A stretch of DNA of 64,000 nucleotides from Phycisphaerae bacterium RAS1 (lineage in GTDB: Bacteria; Planctomycetota; Phycisphaerae; UBA1845; Fen-1342), in the NCBI GenBank assembly GCA_007859745.1, contig SMLU01000001.1:3348001-3412000 (forward strand). The letters run 5' to 3'. Positions 15,497 to 25,070 of this stretch are shown here, one piece after another (position 1 is the first letter of the stretch; every line of letters begins with the position of its first letter). Position numbers and translations under genes: made by a program. Below the pieces are notes generated by a model, which did no database searches, was not told where the DNA came from, and saw only the letters and a list, made by a program, of their open reading frames with translations.

Positions 15497-16751
15497 TCAG
15501 GCATGCCGCAGGGCGTCGATCGGGTTCATGGCCGCGGCGCGGCGGGCGGGGTAGATGCCAAAGATGATGCCGGTGAGGCAGGAAACTCCCATGGCCAGCA
15601 GCAGCGACCAGGCGGTGATGACCGCCTGCCACTTGGTTGCGAACTCGAGCACGAAGACGCCGCCGATGCCGACCACCACGCCCAGCAGGCCGCCGATCAT
15701 CGCGAGCGTCACGGTTTCGATCAGGAACTGCCAGGTGATGTCGCTACCGCTGGCGCCGATGGCGCGGCGGACGCCGATTTCGCGGGTCCGCTCGGTGATG
15801 GAGGCCAGCATGATGTTCAGGATGCCGATTCCGCCGACGAGGAGCGAGATTCCCGCAATGATGGGGAGGACGGTGTTGAAGACCTGCTGGGTGCGCTGCT
15901 TGGACGCGAGCTCCTGCAGCGGGACAGTGACCTGGTAATCGGCCTGCTTGTGGAGAGCGGCGAGGACGGCGCGGATGCCGCGGGCGGCGGGCAGGACGTC
16001 TGCCTCGCTGCGCACGGTGCAGACGATCTGGTGCAGCTCGACGCGCGTGCTCTCGGCGCTGCCGGAGCGTTCCTGGTAGACCGCCATGCCGAAGCGGTCG
16101 GTGACGGTTTCGAAGGGGACGTAGACTTCGAGGGCGCGTTCGTCGATTCGCAGCACGGCCTTGGTCGGGCTCTGGAACTCGTAGTCCGGCAGAACGCCGA
16201 CGACGCGGAAGTACTCCATGCCGACTTTCAGGTCCAGCTTCAGCGGATCGCCGACGTAGCGGGCTTCGGAGAGCAGGCGGGCGCGGACGACGCAGACGCG
16301 GCGGCGCTCGTCCTCGTCGCGCTGCTCCAGCGCCCGGCCAACGAACGGCCGCAGGCGCAGGTGCTCGAAATACTCGGGCGTGACGCCGCGGACCTTGGCG
16401 GCGATGCGACGGCTGCGAAACCAGATCCACTTTTCGATGTCGTGGACGGGCAGAACGCGGTCAACGGCGGGGAGGGTTTCGTCGATCTGGCGCGCGTCGG
16501 CGAAGGTGAGACCGTATTCAAGCGTGCTTTTCTGGGTTTCCTTGCCGCTTTCGCTTTCCGGGGGCTTCTGGGCGTTGATGATGATGTTGCGGATGCCGAG
16601 CTCTTCGATCTGGGACAGGATGGCCTGGCGGGCGCCTTCGCCGATGGCAACCATGGACAGCACCGATGCGACGCCGAAGACGATGCCGAGAGTAGTGAGG
16701 AGCGAGCGCAGGCGGTGGCGCCAGAGGTTGCGCAGAGCCTCGTGGAGCATT

Positions 16752-16765
<14 letters not shown>
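15497..16765 (-). CDS. ABC transporter permease, MacB/FtsX type
   Basis: A 422-residue inner-membrane protein. It opens with a helix typical of the group (MLHEALRNLWRHRLRSLLTTLGIVFGVASVLSMVAIGEG), then a large periplasmic domain of about 220 residues. Three helices follow in the FtsX-like block (VLPIIAGISLLVGGIGILNIMLASITERTREIGVRRAIGA, LIETVTLAMIGGLLGVVVGIGGVFVL, and the final helix before IYPARRAAAMNPIDALRHA). MacB-like permeases work by mechanotransmission to move substrates from the periplasm or outer membrane. The start overlaps the ATPase gene by 14 nt, so the two form a transcriptional unit. No membrane-fusion partner is adjacent. Confidence 0.92.
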
Positions 16766-17465
<700 letters not shown>

Positions 17466-17507
17466 AGGGGCATTCTAAACGACGGTGCGTGATTCCGCGC
17501 CAGCGTC

Positions 17508-17569
17508 GGAACGCGAAGCGCAAGCGAGCGCACGTCGCGGTGGGCGCTCGCTTGCGCTTCGCGTTCTGA
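17508..17569. repeat. Family C palindrome, compact form
   Basis: GGAACGCGAAGCGCAAGCGA, short centre, then GCGCTCGCTTGCGCTTCGCG and TTCTGA. It lies upstream of the ABC ATPase start. Confidence 0.9.
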
Positions 17570-17593
17570 ACTGCGGCGTCAACGGGGTGCGGG

Positions 17594-17615
17594 GTGCGAG
17601 AACGGATTCTCGCAC
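17594..17615. terminator. Perfect hairpin plus 9-bp tandem repeat
   Basis: GTGCGAGAA-CGGA-TTCTCGCAC is a perfect 9-bp stem, directly followed by CAGCGTCAC three times in tandem (17616-17642). It lies 38 bp past the stop of the flavoprotein gene and may end its transcript, although no U run follows. Confidence 0.4.
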
Positions 17616-17652
17616 CAGCGTCACCAGCGTCACCAGCGTCACCGGATTGACG

Positions 17653-18936
17653 TCAGGCTGGGTTTAGGGACAACGGGTCCGGCAGCGGGCAGAGGCGGCT
17701 CATGGGTTCGAAGATGGCGAGTGCGTCGGGGGCGGAGACGTCGCCGATGAGCAGCTTGGTGAGGCCGGTTTTGCATTCGGGATGCTGGCGCGTGAACTGG
17801 CCGAAGGAGAAGCCCTTCGTATAGAAAGCATAGACAAGCTTGCGGATGGCCTGCACGCCGGAGTAGAAGTGCTCGCCCCACGCGCCGAGGCGCCGGCCCG
17901 AAAGATCGCCGGCCCGGAGCGCTTCGTGGATGGCGTCGGCGGCGAGTTCGCCGGACTTGAGGGCCAGGAAGACGCCGGAGGAGTAGATCGGGTCGAGGAA
18001 GGTGAAGGCGTCGCCGACGAGCACCCAGCCGTCTCCGGCGCAGCGTTTCGAGTTGTAGGAGAAATCGGTGAGGACGTGCACGTCGGACACGCGCGCGGCG
18101 CTCTTCACGCGCGGGACGATGAAGGGGCAGCGGCGGATTTCCTCGTCAAGCGTCTGCTCGGGCGCGGGGCGGCCCTTGATCAGGTAGTCGATGTCGCCGA
18201 CGACGCCGATGCTGACAATGTCGTCGGGCAGCGGGATGTACCAGAACCAGCCGTTCTGGGCTTCGACATGCAGGACGAGCGTGGCGCCTTCATCGCGCGG
18301 GCCGGGATCGCGAAAGGCGCCGCGGTAGTGGGCGAAGACGGCGGCTTTCCGCAGGGCCGGGTCGGGCTGGCGCAGGTCGAGCTTGCGCGAGAGCATGGCG
18401 TTTGTGCCGGTCGCATCGACGACGACTTTGGCCGCAACGGGGACGCGGCGGCCGTCGCGCTCGATGACGACGCCGACGGCGCGGGGCGATGCGGGCGCTT
18501 CGCCGGCGGCCGCGCCGTCATCAAAAACAACCTCGGCCACGTTGGCTCCCTGCCAGACTTCGGCGCCGTGCTCGGCGGCGTTGTCGAGCATCATGCGATC
18601 GAAATCGCTGCGGAGCACCTGCCACGTCTGTGAGCACTCGTGCGGATTGGCGTCGTCGAAATAGAACGGGGCCGACTCCTTTCCGGCGGCGTTGACGAAC
18701 TGGACGCTGTATTTCTTGACGAAGTTGCTGGATCGAAGCTTGGGCAGCATGCCCAGGCGCTTGAAGGTCCAGTACGTTTCGGGCATCAGCGATTCGCCGA
18801 TGTGAAAGCGGGGGAACGTCGAGCGCTCGGCGATGAGCGTCTTGCGGCCGTGCTGCGCGAGCAGCGTTCCGACGGTCGAGCCGGCCGGCCCGCCGCCGAT
18901 GACGACGACGTCATAATGGTGCGTGGGTTGGGTCAT
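17653..18936 (-). CDS. FAD-dependent oxidoreductase of the halogenase-like family
   Basis: A 427-residue flavoprotein. The dinucleotide motif GGGPAGS is at residues 14-20. This is followed by ERSTFPRFHIGESLMPETYW, the FHxGESLxP signature of flavin-dependent halogenase relatives, and later by GWFWYIPLPDD, which satisfies WxWxIP, and VLVGDAFTFLDPIYSSGVFL. Such enzymes use reduced flavin to chlorinate or hydroxylate; some relatives are geranylgeranyl reductase-like. No natural-product cluster, carrier protein or flavin reductase is nearby, so the substrate cannot be guessed. The start at 18936 excludes upstream codons that run into a family B palindrome. Confidence 0.82.
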   Translation of the reverse strand: MTQPTHHYDVVVIGGGPAGSTVGTLLAQHGRKTLIAERSTFPRFHIGESLMPETYWTFKRLGMLPKLRSSNFVKKYSVQFVNAAGKESAPFYFDDANPHECSQTWQVLRSDFDRMMLDNAAEHGAEVWQGANVAEVVFDDGAAAGEAPASPRAVGVVIERDGRRVPVAAKVVVDATGTNAMLSRKLDLRQPDPALRKAAVFAHYRGAFRDPGPRDEGATLVLHVEAQNGWFWYIPLPDDIVSIGVVGDIDYLIKGRPAPEQTLDEEIRRCPFIVPRVKSAARVSDVHVLTDFSYNSKRCAGDGWVLVGDAFTFLDPIYSSGVFLALKSGELAADAIHEALRAGDLSGRRLGAWGEHFYSGVQAIRKLVYAFYTKGFSFGQFTRQHPECKTGLTKLLIGDVSAPDALAIFEPMSRLCPLPDPLSLNPA

Positions 18937-18971
18937 GGCATCCCGATGATAACCGTCGCCGGGTGTATTTG

Positions 18972-19071
18972 TCCGAACCCGTCGCGCCAAGCGGCGGGGT
19001 GACGATCATAGGCTGATCGGCGCCACAGAAGCCTGAGTCGTCAACCCGCCGCTTGGCGCGGCGGGTTCGGA
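18972..19071. repeat. Family B palindrome (100 bp)
   Basis: The left arm is TCCGAACCCGTCGCGCCAAG plus CGGCGGGGTGACG and the right arm is CGTCAACCCGCCGCTTGGCG plus CGGCGGGTTCGGA, about 30 bp apart. Other copies start at 22041, 29378, 33023, 41229 (partial), 48119 (degenerate) and 63658. Confidence 0.9.
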
Positions 19072-19111
19072 AAAGCGGCACGGTTCCGCACGCAGTACGC
19101 GGCACCTGCCT

Positions 19112-19768
19112 TCAGACCGCGATTCCAGGCATCAGCGGGCCCTCGAGGCTTCGCCACAAGTACCAGGTGGCGTAGCTGCGGTAGGGTCGCCAGAGGTCGC
19201 CAGCGTCGGCGATTTCGCGGGCCTTGGGCATTTCGGGCAGACCGTGGTAGCGCTGCATGGCTTTGCGAAGTCCGAGGTCGTCGACCGGCCAGACGTCTGG
19301 GCGCTCGAGGCAGAAGATGAGCAGCATTTCGGCGGTCCAGCGGCCGATGCCCTTGACCGCCGTGGTGGCCTCGATGACCGCCTCGTCAGTCATTCCGCGG
19401 AGCTTGCGCGGCGTAAGCGTTCGGGCGGCGAAGGCCTCAGCGAGGCCGCGCATGTAGAGCGCCTTCTGGCGCGAGAGGCCGGCCGAGCGCAGCTTGCGCA
19501 GGTCAAGGGCCGAGATGGCGGCCGGAGTCAGGCGGCCGCGCGGGCACATCGCCTTCAGCTTTCGCTGCATCGACCGGGCGGCGCTCATCGAGACCTGCTG
19601 CTGCGTAATCGCGCCGGCGAGGGCCGCGAACGGATCGCGGGTGATGATCGGCCGGTGCGGCCCGACGCGGGCGATCAGGGCGCCCATGCGCGGATCGCCG
19701 GCGCTGAGGTGCTCGGCGGCGAGCCGCGCGGCCTGCTCACGCTGCGGCTGGAGATCGACCTTAGGCAT
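19112..19768 (-). CDS. DNA-3-methyladenine glycosylase II (AlkA-like)
   Basis: A 218-residue base-excision glycosylase of the HhH-GPD superfamily. The N-terminal helix region DPFAALAGAITQQQVSMSAA is typical of AlkA relatives. The helix-hairpin-helix is TAVKGIGRWTAEMLLI (about residues 137-151) and the catalytic aspartate is the second of VWPVDDLGLR, at about residue 164. The Fe-S cluster cysteines of the Nth/MutY branch are absent, which supports the AlkA branch. It removes alkylated purines. A second alkylation-repair gene (AlkD-like) is at 9313, so the strain appears equipped for alkyl damage. The gene is monocistronic. Confidence 0.9.
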   Translation of the reverse strand: MPKVDLQPQREQAARLAAEHLSAGDPRMGALIARVGPHRPIITRDPFAALAGAITQQQVSMSAARSMQRKLKAMCPRGRLTPAAISALDLRKLRSAGLSRQKALYMRGLAEAFAARTLTPRKLRGMTDEAVIEATTAVKGIGRWTAEMLLIFCLERPDVWPVDDLGLRKAMQRYHGLPEMPKAREIADAGDLWRPYRSYATWYLWRSLEGPLMPGIAV

Positions 19769-19878
19769 GGGGCGAATTGTGGCGGCGCTAACGCGCCGCC
19801 GCCAGTGAATTCCGTGGGTCTGCCGGCGTCTCGCCAGCCCGTTCGGCGAATGCGGACGTCTGAGCCTGTGAATTCTTC

Positions 19879-19941
19879 GGGTGGGACGGGCGTCTCGCCG
19901 TCCCTGCGATCATGGGGACGGGCGAGACGCCCGCCCCACCC
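19879..19941. repeat. Family D palindrome
   Basis: GGGTGGGACGGGCGTCTCGC to GGGCGAGACGCCCGCCCCACCC, in the 246-bp gap between selB and the alkA-like gene. I see no gene in the remaining gap. Confidence 0.88.
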
Positions 19942-20014
19942 AAATGTTCACCAGCCCGCCCGCCCGCACCGGCGGGCCAGAGGCCCGCGTTCCCCACGCA
20001 GCAACCCGCCTGAC

Positions 20015-21949
20015 TCAGGCTTGCGGAGCTTTGGGTCCAAGCAGGCGCTGATCGCCGACGCGGCGGGTGATGCCGGAAGCGTCGAGCAGCTCGACCAGCG
20101 GCACGATGAACTTGCGGGATGAGTTCAGAAGCGTGCGGACGTCCGAGACAGTTACGCCGCCCCTGGTGCGGATCAGGGCCGCGACGCGCTGCGTGGCCTC
20201 GGCCCAGCGATCGGCGTGCAGGAAGATGCCTTCGGCGACACGAACCAGCTTCTTGCGGGCGACGGCGAGAGCGATGAGTTGGGTCAGTCGCCGGGCGGTG
20301 CGCGACGTGCGACACTTGAGCGCGTCCACTTCGGGCGGCTGAAACGCGCTTTGGGCGTACTCGGCCAGGACCTGCTCCAGCAGGGCGCGATCTTCGGGCG
20401 GCAGCTCAATTCGCTCGCCGGCGGGAGTCACGAACCCATTTGTCTCGACGAAATACTCCTGGGCGATGAGCCAGCCGGCGAGCGCGGGCCGCATTCGCGG
20501 CGGGCAGGCGCGCGGCATCCACTGCGGCCATTCGCCGTGGGCGACGCCGGCGAGGCGCGGGTTGGCGGACAGATGCGCCCGCAACCGGGCTGCGAGCGTT
20601 TCGGCCGTCTGCTTGAGGTGCGAGGCGTGGATGTGCATCTGCTGCGAGGCTTCGTCGATTCGCACGACGACCTGCGCGTCGGCGAGCGCCTGGCGGGCGC
20701 GCTGCGCTTCGGCCGCGGAGGCCAGTCCGGCCTGCGACGCGAGCAGCGGCGGGTCGGGCGCGTTCCAGCCGGCGGCGCGGATCACTTCTTCGAGGCGCTG
20801 GCGCGGAGCAGCGTCTTTGAGCGTGAGAAGCGCGTCGCGCGACGGGGGTTCGCGCGTGCTGTAGCCGGGGGCCGCCGGGCGCAGCACCCAACCGCCGCCG
20901 AGCGTTCGGCTGGCGCTTTCGTCGCGCAGGATGAACCGTTGTCCCCAGGCAGCAACTATCGGCTCCTCGGTGGTGAGCTGCGCGAATCGGCCGCCCTGCG
21001 GCGTTTCGGGCGGCGGCTCCAGCCAGCGCAGCGTCGCCAGGACGTCGCTGGTGGCGATGTGCAGCCGCAGTCGAAGCCGCGTTCGGCCCGGCTTTCCGGG
21101 CGTTCGCAGGGCGGCGATGCAGGCGTCAAGGCGCTGTGTGGCGCAGAGGTATCCGGGGGTGGCGAGTTCGCAGCCACGACGGACATCGGCGAGCGAGACT
21201 CCGGCGAGATTCACGGCGAGTCGCATGCGGCCGGCGGCGGCGGCGCGCGGGTCGTTGTGCGATTGCAGGTCGCGCGTGCGGACGCGCGCGCCGGCGGGCC
21301 AGAGTTCGAGCTCATCGTCGCGGGCGACGGCGCCGTGATAGACGGTGCCGGTGACGACCACGCCGCGGCCGGCGACGTTGAACGCGCGGTCGATGGGCAT
21401 GCGGAACCACTCCGGCACGAGCTGGCTCTGATTGCGGGTTGAAGCGAGATCGGCCAGCTTGGCGCGAAGGGCGTCGAGGCCTGCGCCCGTTTCAGCGGAC
21501 GTGCGAATGCAGCCGAGCGGCTCGATGCCGACGTTGCCGAGCAGGTCGCGGGTTTCCTGCTCGACCGCGTCGGCCCAGGCGGCGTCCACCAGGTCCATTT
21601 TCGTAAGCACGATGAGACAGCGCTGGATGCCGAGCAGGCTCAGCACCTCGGCGTGCTCGCGCGTCTGCGGCATGATCGAGTCATCGGCCGCGACGACCAG
21701 CAGCGCGACGTCGATGCCGGTCGCGCCGGCGACCATATTGCGGATGAACCGCTCGTGGCCGGGGACGTCGACGAAATGGATGTCGGCGCCGTTGATTGAC
21801 GCGTGGGCGAAGCCGAGGTCGATCGTCATCCCGCGCGCCTTTTCCTCCGGCAGGCGGTCGGGATCGACGCCGGTGAGGGCGAGAACGAGCCGGCTCTTGC
21901 CGTGGTCGATGTGGCCGGCGGTGCCGACGACAAGCTGGGCGGGGAGCAT
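20015..21949 (-). CDS. selB: Selenocysteine-specific elongation factor SelB
   Basis: A 644-residue GTPase that carries Sec-tRNA to the ribosome at UGA codons with a SECIS element. The G1 motif GTAGHIDHGKS starts at about residue 9, followed by EEKARGMTIDLGFA, DVPGHERFIRNMVAG (G3) and VLTKMDLV (G4). EF-Tu-like domains 2-3 follow (AFNVAGRGVVVTGTVYHG), and the C-terminal half carries the winged-helix repeats that bind SECIS RNA (for example the last one, SDVRTLLNSSRKFIVPLVELLDASGITRRVGDQRLL). The length and order are those of bacterial SelB. Starting at 21949, it has TAGAAT 7 nt upstream. No selA, selD or tRNA-Sec is in the window. Confidence 0.93.
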   Translation of the reverse strand: MLPAQLVVGTAGHIDHGKSRLVLALTGVDPDRLPEEKARGMTIDLGFAHASINGADIHFVDVPGHERFIRNMVAGATGIDVALLVVAADDSIMPQTREHAEVLSLLGIQRCLIVLTKMDLVDAAWADAVEQETRDLLGNVGIEPLGCIRTSAETGAGLDALRAKLADLASTRNQSQLVPEWFRMPIDRAFNVAGRGVVVTGTVYHGAVARDDELELWPAGARVRTRDLQSHNDPRAAAAGRMRLAVNLAGVSLADVRRGCELATPGYLCATQRLDACIAALRTPGKPGRTRLRLRLHIATSDVLATLRWLEPPPETPQGGRFAQLTTEEPIVAAWGQRFILRDESASRTLGGGWVLRPAAPGYSTREPPSRDALLTLKDAAPRQRLEEVIRAAGWNAPDPPLLASQAGLASAAEAQRARQALADAQVVVRIDEASQQMHIHASHLKQTAETLAARLRAHLSANPRLAGVAHGEWPQWMPRACPPRMRPALAGWLIAQEYFVETNGFVTPAGERIELPPEDRALLEQVLAEYAQSAFQPPEVDALKCRTSRTARRLTQLIALAVARKKLVRVAEGIFLHADRWAEATQRVAALIRTRGGVTVSDVRTLLNSSRKFIVPLVELLDASGITRRVGDQRLLGPKAPQA

Positions 21950-21956
21950 GGGTGCA

Positions 21957-21962
21957 ATTCTA
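21957..21962 (-). promoter_or_regulatory. -10 box TAGAAT, 7 nt before the selB start
   Basis: Read on the minus strand, TAGAAT is followed after 7 nt by the selB ATG with no Shine-Dalgarno between. No clear -35. It is another candidate leaderless start. Confidence 0.4.
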
Positions 21963-22040
21963 CGTTGCGCGGTGGAGGAACGCGCCGCACCGAAAGTCAG
22001 GCCGCGATTGGAGGGGCATCCGGCTTCAGGCGCCAATCTG

Positions 22041-22139
22041 TCCGAACCCGCCGCGCCAAGCGGCGGGGTGACGCCTGCGGCCTGTCGGGCGCCGATCGCT
22101 CGCGATGGTCAACCCGCCGCTTGGCGCGGCGGGTTCGGA
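22041..22139. repeat. Family B palindrome
   Basis: TCCGAACCCGCCGCGCCAAG to GCTTGGCGCGGCGGGTTCGG. It separates selB from the sugar-ABC ATPase. Confidence 0.9.
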
Positions 22140-22161
22140 AAGACGCCGCGGTTCGCAGTCT

Positions 22162-23673
22162 CTATCGGGACGCGCCCGAGGTTGGATCACCGCGCGTGGC
22201 AGCCAGCATCAGAGAGTGCTCATTCCACTCGCTGACCGGGCGGGCCGGGCCGAGGCGGCCGCGGTGCATGACGGCGATGCGGTCGCAGACGCCGAGCAAT
22301 TCCGGAAGGTAACTGCTGGCGATCAGCACCGCCTTGCCGCGCGCCGCGAGCTGGCCGATCAGCGCGTAAATCTGGGCCTTACTCCCTACGTCGACGCCGC
22401 GCGTCGGCTCATCCAGGAGCAGAACTTCCACGTCGTGATGCAGCAGGCGGGCGAGGGCGACTTTCTGCTGGTTTCCGCCGGAAAGCTCGCGAACGGCCTG
22501 CTGCGGGCCGCGGGTTCGGATGCCGAGCTGCTCGATCCAGTGCTGCGCCGCGCGGCGCACGGCGCGCGGCCGAATCCAGCCGAGGCGCGCGAGCGGGCCG
22601 AGCCGGCTAAGCAACGCGTTGTCGGCGACCGAGCGGGCCAGGGCGAGACCCTCGCCGGCGCGATCTTCACTCAGCAGACCGACGCCCTGGATCAGACGAT
22701 CGGCGGGCGATTTTCCGCCCGAATAGGCGGCGACGCGCACGTCGCCGTGGCGGACGGCGTCAAGGCCGAAGATCGCGCGCAGCAGTTCGGTTCGGCCGGC
22801 GCCGACCAGGCCGGCCAGACCGAGCACTTCGCCGCGTCGGAGCTCCAGATCCGCTCGAACGGGCAGGCGCCGGCCGGCGAGGTTTTGGATGCGGAGTATG
22901 GCGTCGCCGGGCGTGTGCGGGACGGAGGGGAAGAAGTCGTCCAGCCGGCGGCCGATCATGTGTTCGACGAGCTGGGCGATGGAGATGTCGCGCATCGCCC
23001 CGGTCGCGAGGCTGCGGCCGTCGCGCAGCACGGTGAAGCGGTCGGCGACGCGCCGCGCCTCCTCCAGAAAGTGCGAGATATAGATGATGGAAAGGCCAGC
23101 GGCGCGGAGTGCGTCGATGACGGCGAAGAGCCGTTCGATGTCGGCGGCGCCGAGGCTGCTGGTCGGCTCATCCATGACGATGACGCGCGCGTCGGTCATC
23201 AGGGCGCGCGCGATCTCGACCATCTGCCGCCGGGCCGGCGAGAGGCGCACGACGGGCAGGTCGAGCGGCAAGTCGGATTGGCCGAGTTGGTTCAGGATTT
23301 CGAGCGCGCGGCGGCGCTGGGTTCCGCGGCGAATGATCCCGGCGGCGTGCCGCTCGATCCCGAGCGTGAGGTTCTGCGCGACCGTCAGGTGCAGGGCGAG
23401 GTTCAGCTCCTGGTAGATCATCGCCACGCCTCCGCGGCGGGCGGCGAGCGGGTTGCGCGGTGCGAAGGGCGCGGCGTCGAGCTGGATTTCGCCGGCGTCG
23501 GGGCGAATGACGCCGGCAAGGATCTTCATCAGTGTAGATTTTCCGGCGCCGTTTTCGCCGAGCAGGGCGTGGACTTCGGCGGGTTGGACGAGGAGATCGA
23601 CGCCGGACAGTGCAGCGGTGGCGCCGAAGCGCTTGTGGAGGCGGAGCATGGAGAGGCGAGGTGGAGAGTTCAA
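22162..23673 (-). CDS. Sugar ABC transporter ATPase with two cassettes (RbsA/MglA-like)
   Basis: A 503-residue protein of two fused ATPase halves, as in RbsA. The first half has Walker A GENGAGKSTLMK, signature-region LSPARRQMVEIARAL and Walker B VIVMDEPTSSLG. The second has a degenerate Walker A (GLVGAGRTELLRAI, normal for this family), signature ELSGGNQQKVALARLL and Walker B VLLLDEPTRGVDVGSK. The signature of the first half is LSPAR rather than LSVGQ. The TTG at 23673 is chosen because ATG 23649 would cut off the expected LxMxxxxKRFG opening; no Shine-Dalgarno is clear at either. The substrate-binding gene lies 168 bp upstream, but no permease gene is present. Confidence 0.88.
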   Translation of the reverse strand: MNSPPRLSMLRLHKRFGATAALSGVDLLVQPAEVHALLGENGAGKSTLMKILAGVIRPDAGEIQLDAAPFAPRNPLAARRGGVAMIYQELNLALHLTVAQNLTLGIERHAAGIIRRGTQRRRALEILNQLGQSDLPLDLPVVRLSPARRQMVEIARALMTDARVIVMDEPTSSLGAADIERLFAVIDALRAAGLSIIYISHFLEEARRVADRFTVLRDGRSLATGAMRDISIAQLVEHMIGRRLDDFFPSVPHTPGDAILRIQNLAGRRLPVRADLELRRGEVLGLAGLVGAGRTELLRAIFGLDAVRHGDVRVAAYSGGKSPADRLIQGVGLLSEDRAGEGLALARSVADNALLSRLGPLARLGWIRPRAVRRAAQHWIEQLGIRTRGPQQAVRELSGGNQQKVALARLLHHDVEVLLLDEPTRGVDVGSKAQIYALIGQLAARGKAVLIASSYLPELLGVCDRIAVMHRGRLGPARPVSEWNEHSLMLAATRGDPTSGASR

Positions 23674-23729
23674 AGCTCAGACTTCAAGTTTCGAGTTCGC
23701 GACAAGCTACCCCGTTCCCGTCGTTTCGA

Positions 23730-23792
23730 TCCGAGCCGCGCGCGTAAGCAAGCGGTTTTCACGCTTTCGCTCCCCCACGGTCGCGGCTCGGA
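23730..23792. repeat. Family A palindrome, reverse orientation
   Basis: TCCGAGCCGCGCGCGTAAGC to GGTCGCGGCTCGGA. It is followed at 23800-23827 by CGCACCGGCGAGACGCCGAT, a family F half-element also present at 56440 and 62378. Confidence 0.88.
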
Positions 23793-23841
23793 AAGAGGGC
23801 CGGCGTCGCACCGGCGAGACGCCGATGCTCCCCAAATCACT

Positions 23842-24867
23842 CTATTCGCCCGGCGGTGCGACGAGTTCTTTCATTTCGGGCGTACCGACGTTTGCCTTGG
23901 TCACCATGGCGACGCCGGTGTCGATCTTGGGATCCACGGGCTTGCCGCGCAGGTGATCGACGGCCGACTTGACGCCGAGGTAGCCCATTTTCGCTGGGTT
24001 CTGCACGACCAGGCCGTCTATCTCGCCGGCCTTGAGGGCGTCGATCAGCCCCGGGCTGGCGTCGAAGCCGACGAAGCGCACCTTGCCCGCCAGGCCGCGG
24101 CTGCGCAGCGCCAGCAGCATGCCGAACGTGGAGGATTCGTTGGGCGTGTAGATGCCCTGCATGTCGGTGTAGGCGGTGAGCAGGTTTTCGGAGGCTTCCT
24201 GGGCGGTGGCGCGGGTGGCGCCCGAGTACCGCTTGGGGTCGATGAGCTGCATCTCGGGCGTCTTGGCGAGGCCGTCGACGAAGCCGCGCTCGCGCTCGTC
24301 GGTGCTGGCCGAGCCTTCCTGGTAGCGGAGCATCAGCACTTTGCCCTTGCCGCCGAGGACTTCAATCATGCGCGCGGCGGCGAGCTGGCCGCCCTTGTAG
24401 TTGTCGGTGGCGATGAAGCTGACGAAGTCCTTGCCGGCGTCGCCCTTCAATCCTGAATCGACGACGATGACCGGGATTTTCGCGGCCATCGCCTGGCGTG
24501 CGGGGAGAAGGAGCGCCTGGTCGTCGAGCGGCGCCACGACGATCGCCGAGACTCCGCCGCTGATGAAGTTCTGCATGAGGGCGATCTGCTGATCACGGTC
24601 GTCCTCTTTTTCGGGTCCGCGGAAGATCAGCTCGACGTCGCCGAGCTCGCGCACGGCGCGCCTGGCGCCGGCGTGCATCGATTTCCAGAAGTCGTGCGTC
24701 GTGCCCTTGGGGATGAGAGCGACGCGCGTCGTAGCGGCGGCAATAGTCTTGGATGAGGCGGTGGTCGGCGCGGCGGCGGGCGGCGGCGAACCACCCGACG
24801 GGGCCGGTGAGCGGTCGCAGCCGAAGCAGGCGAGCGACGTTAACGCGAGGAAGAGGATGCGAGTCAT
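23842..24867 (-). CDS. Sugar ABC transporter substrate-binding lipoprotein (RbsB-like)
   Basis: A 341-residue lipoprotein with signal MTRILFLALTSLACFGC (lipobox ending in the modified Cys), a Pro/Ala/Ser linker and a type I periplasmic binding fold. Diagnostic pieces are RVALIPKGTTHDFWKSMHAGARRA, QIALMQNFISGGVSAIVVAPLDDQAL, IPVIVVDSGLKGDAGKDFVSFIATDNYKGGQLAA and FVGFDASPGLIDALKAGEIDGLVVQNPAKMGYLGVKSA. The family binds ribose, xylose, galactose or autoinducer-2; the ligand here is not evident. A strong GGAGG is 5 nt before the ATG. It is the first gene of a pair with the RbsA-like ATPase. Confidence 0.92.
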   Translation of the reverse strand: MTRILFLALTSLACFGCDRSPAPSGGSPPPAAAPTTASSKTIAAATTRVALIPKGTTHDFWKSMHAGARRAVRELGDVELIFRGPEKEDDRDQQIALMQNFISGGVSAIVVAPLDDQALLLPARQAMAAKIPVIVVDSGLKGDAGKDFVSFIATDNYKGGQLAAARMIEVLGGKGKVLMLRYQEGSASTDERERGFVDGLAKTPEMQLIDPKRYSGATRATAQEASENLLTAYTDMQGIYTPNESSTFGMLLALRSRGLAGKVRFVGFDASPGLIDALKAGEIDGLVVQNPAKMGYLGVKSAVDHLRGKPVDPKIDTGVAMVTKANVGTPEMKELVAPPGE

Positions 24868-25021
24868 TTTGCCTCCGAGAGAGCCGATCCGCTGCCACGG
24901 TCAAAAGGACGGGTGGCAGGGTCAAGCGGTGGCGCTGAGCGTCTCGTTGTCGTATCGATCTCGTCGCGACGGCTTGCGCGCAGGCGCCCGGAAGGCCGCC
25001 GTCGGCTCCGCACACGGGCGG

Positions 25022-25051
25022 ATAATATCGGCGTACGGGCAACACGGCCAA
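25022..25051 (-). promoter_or_regulatory. Candidate promoter of the RbsB-like gene
   Basis: On the minus strand TTGGCC (25046-25051) and TATTAT (25022-25027) are 18 nt apart. Transcription would start about 145 nt before the ATG at 24867. Confidence 0.4.
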
Positions 25052-25070
25052 GCGGTCGCGGCGGCGAGGA

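Noticed and set aside
22105-24456. Long plus-strand open frame opposite the sugar ABC genes
   Set aside because: Antisense to two genes with clear motifs, with no domain visible in its own translation.
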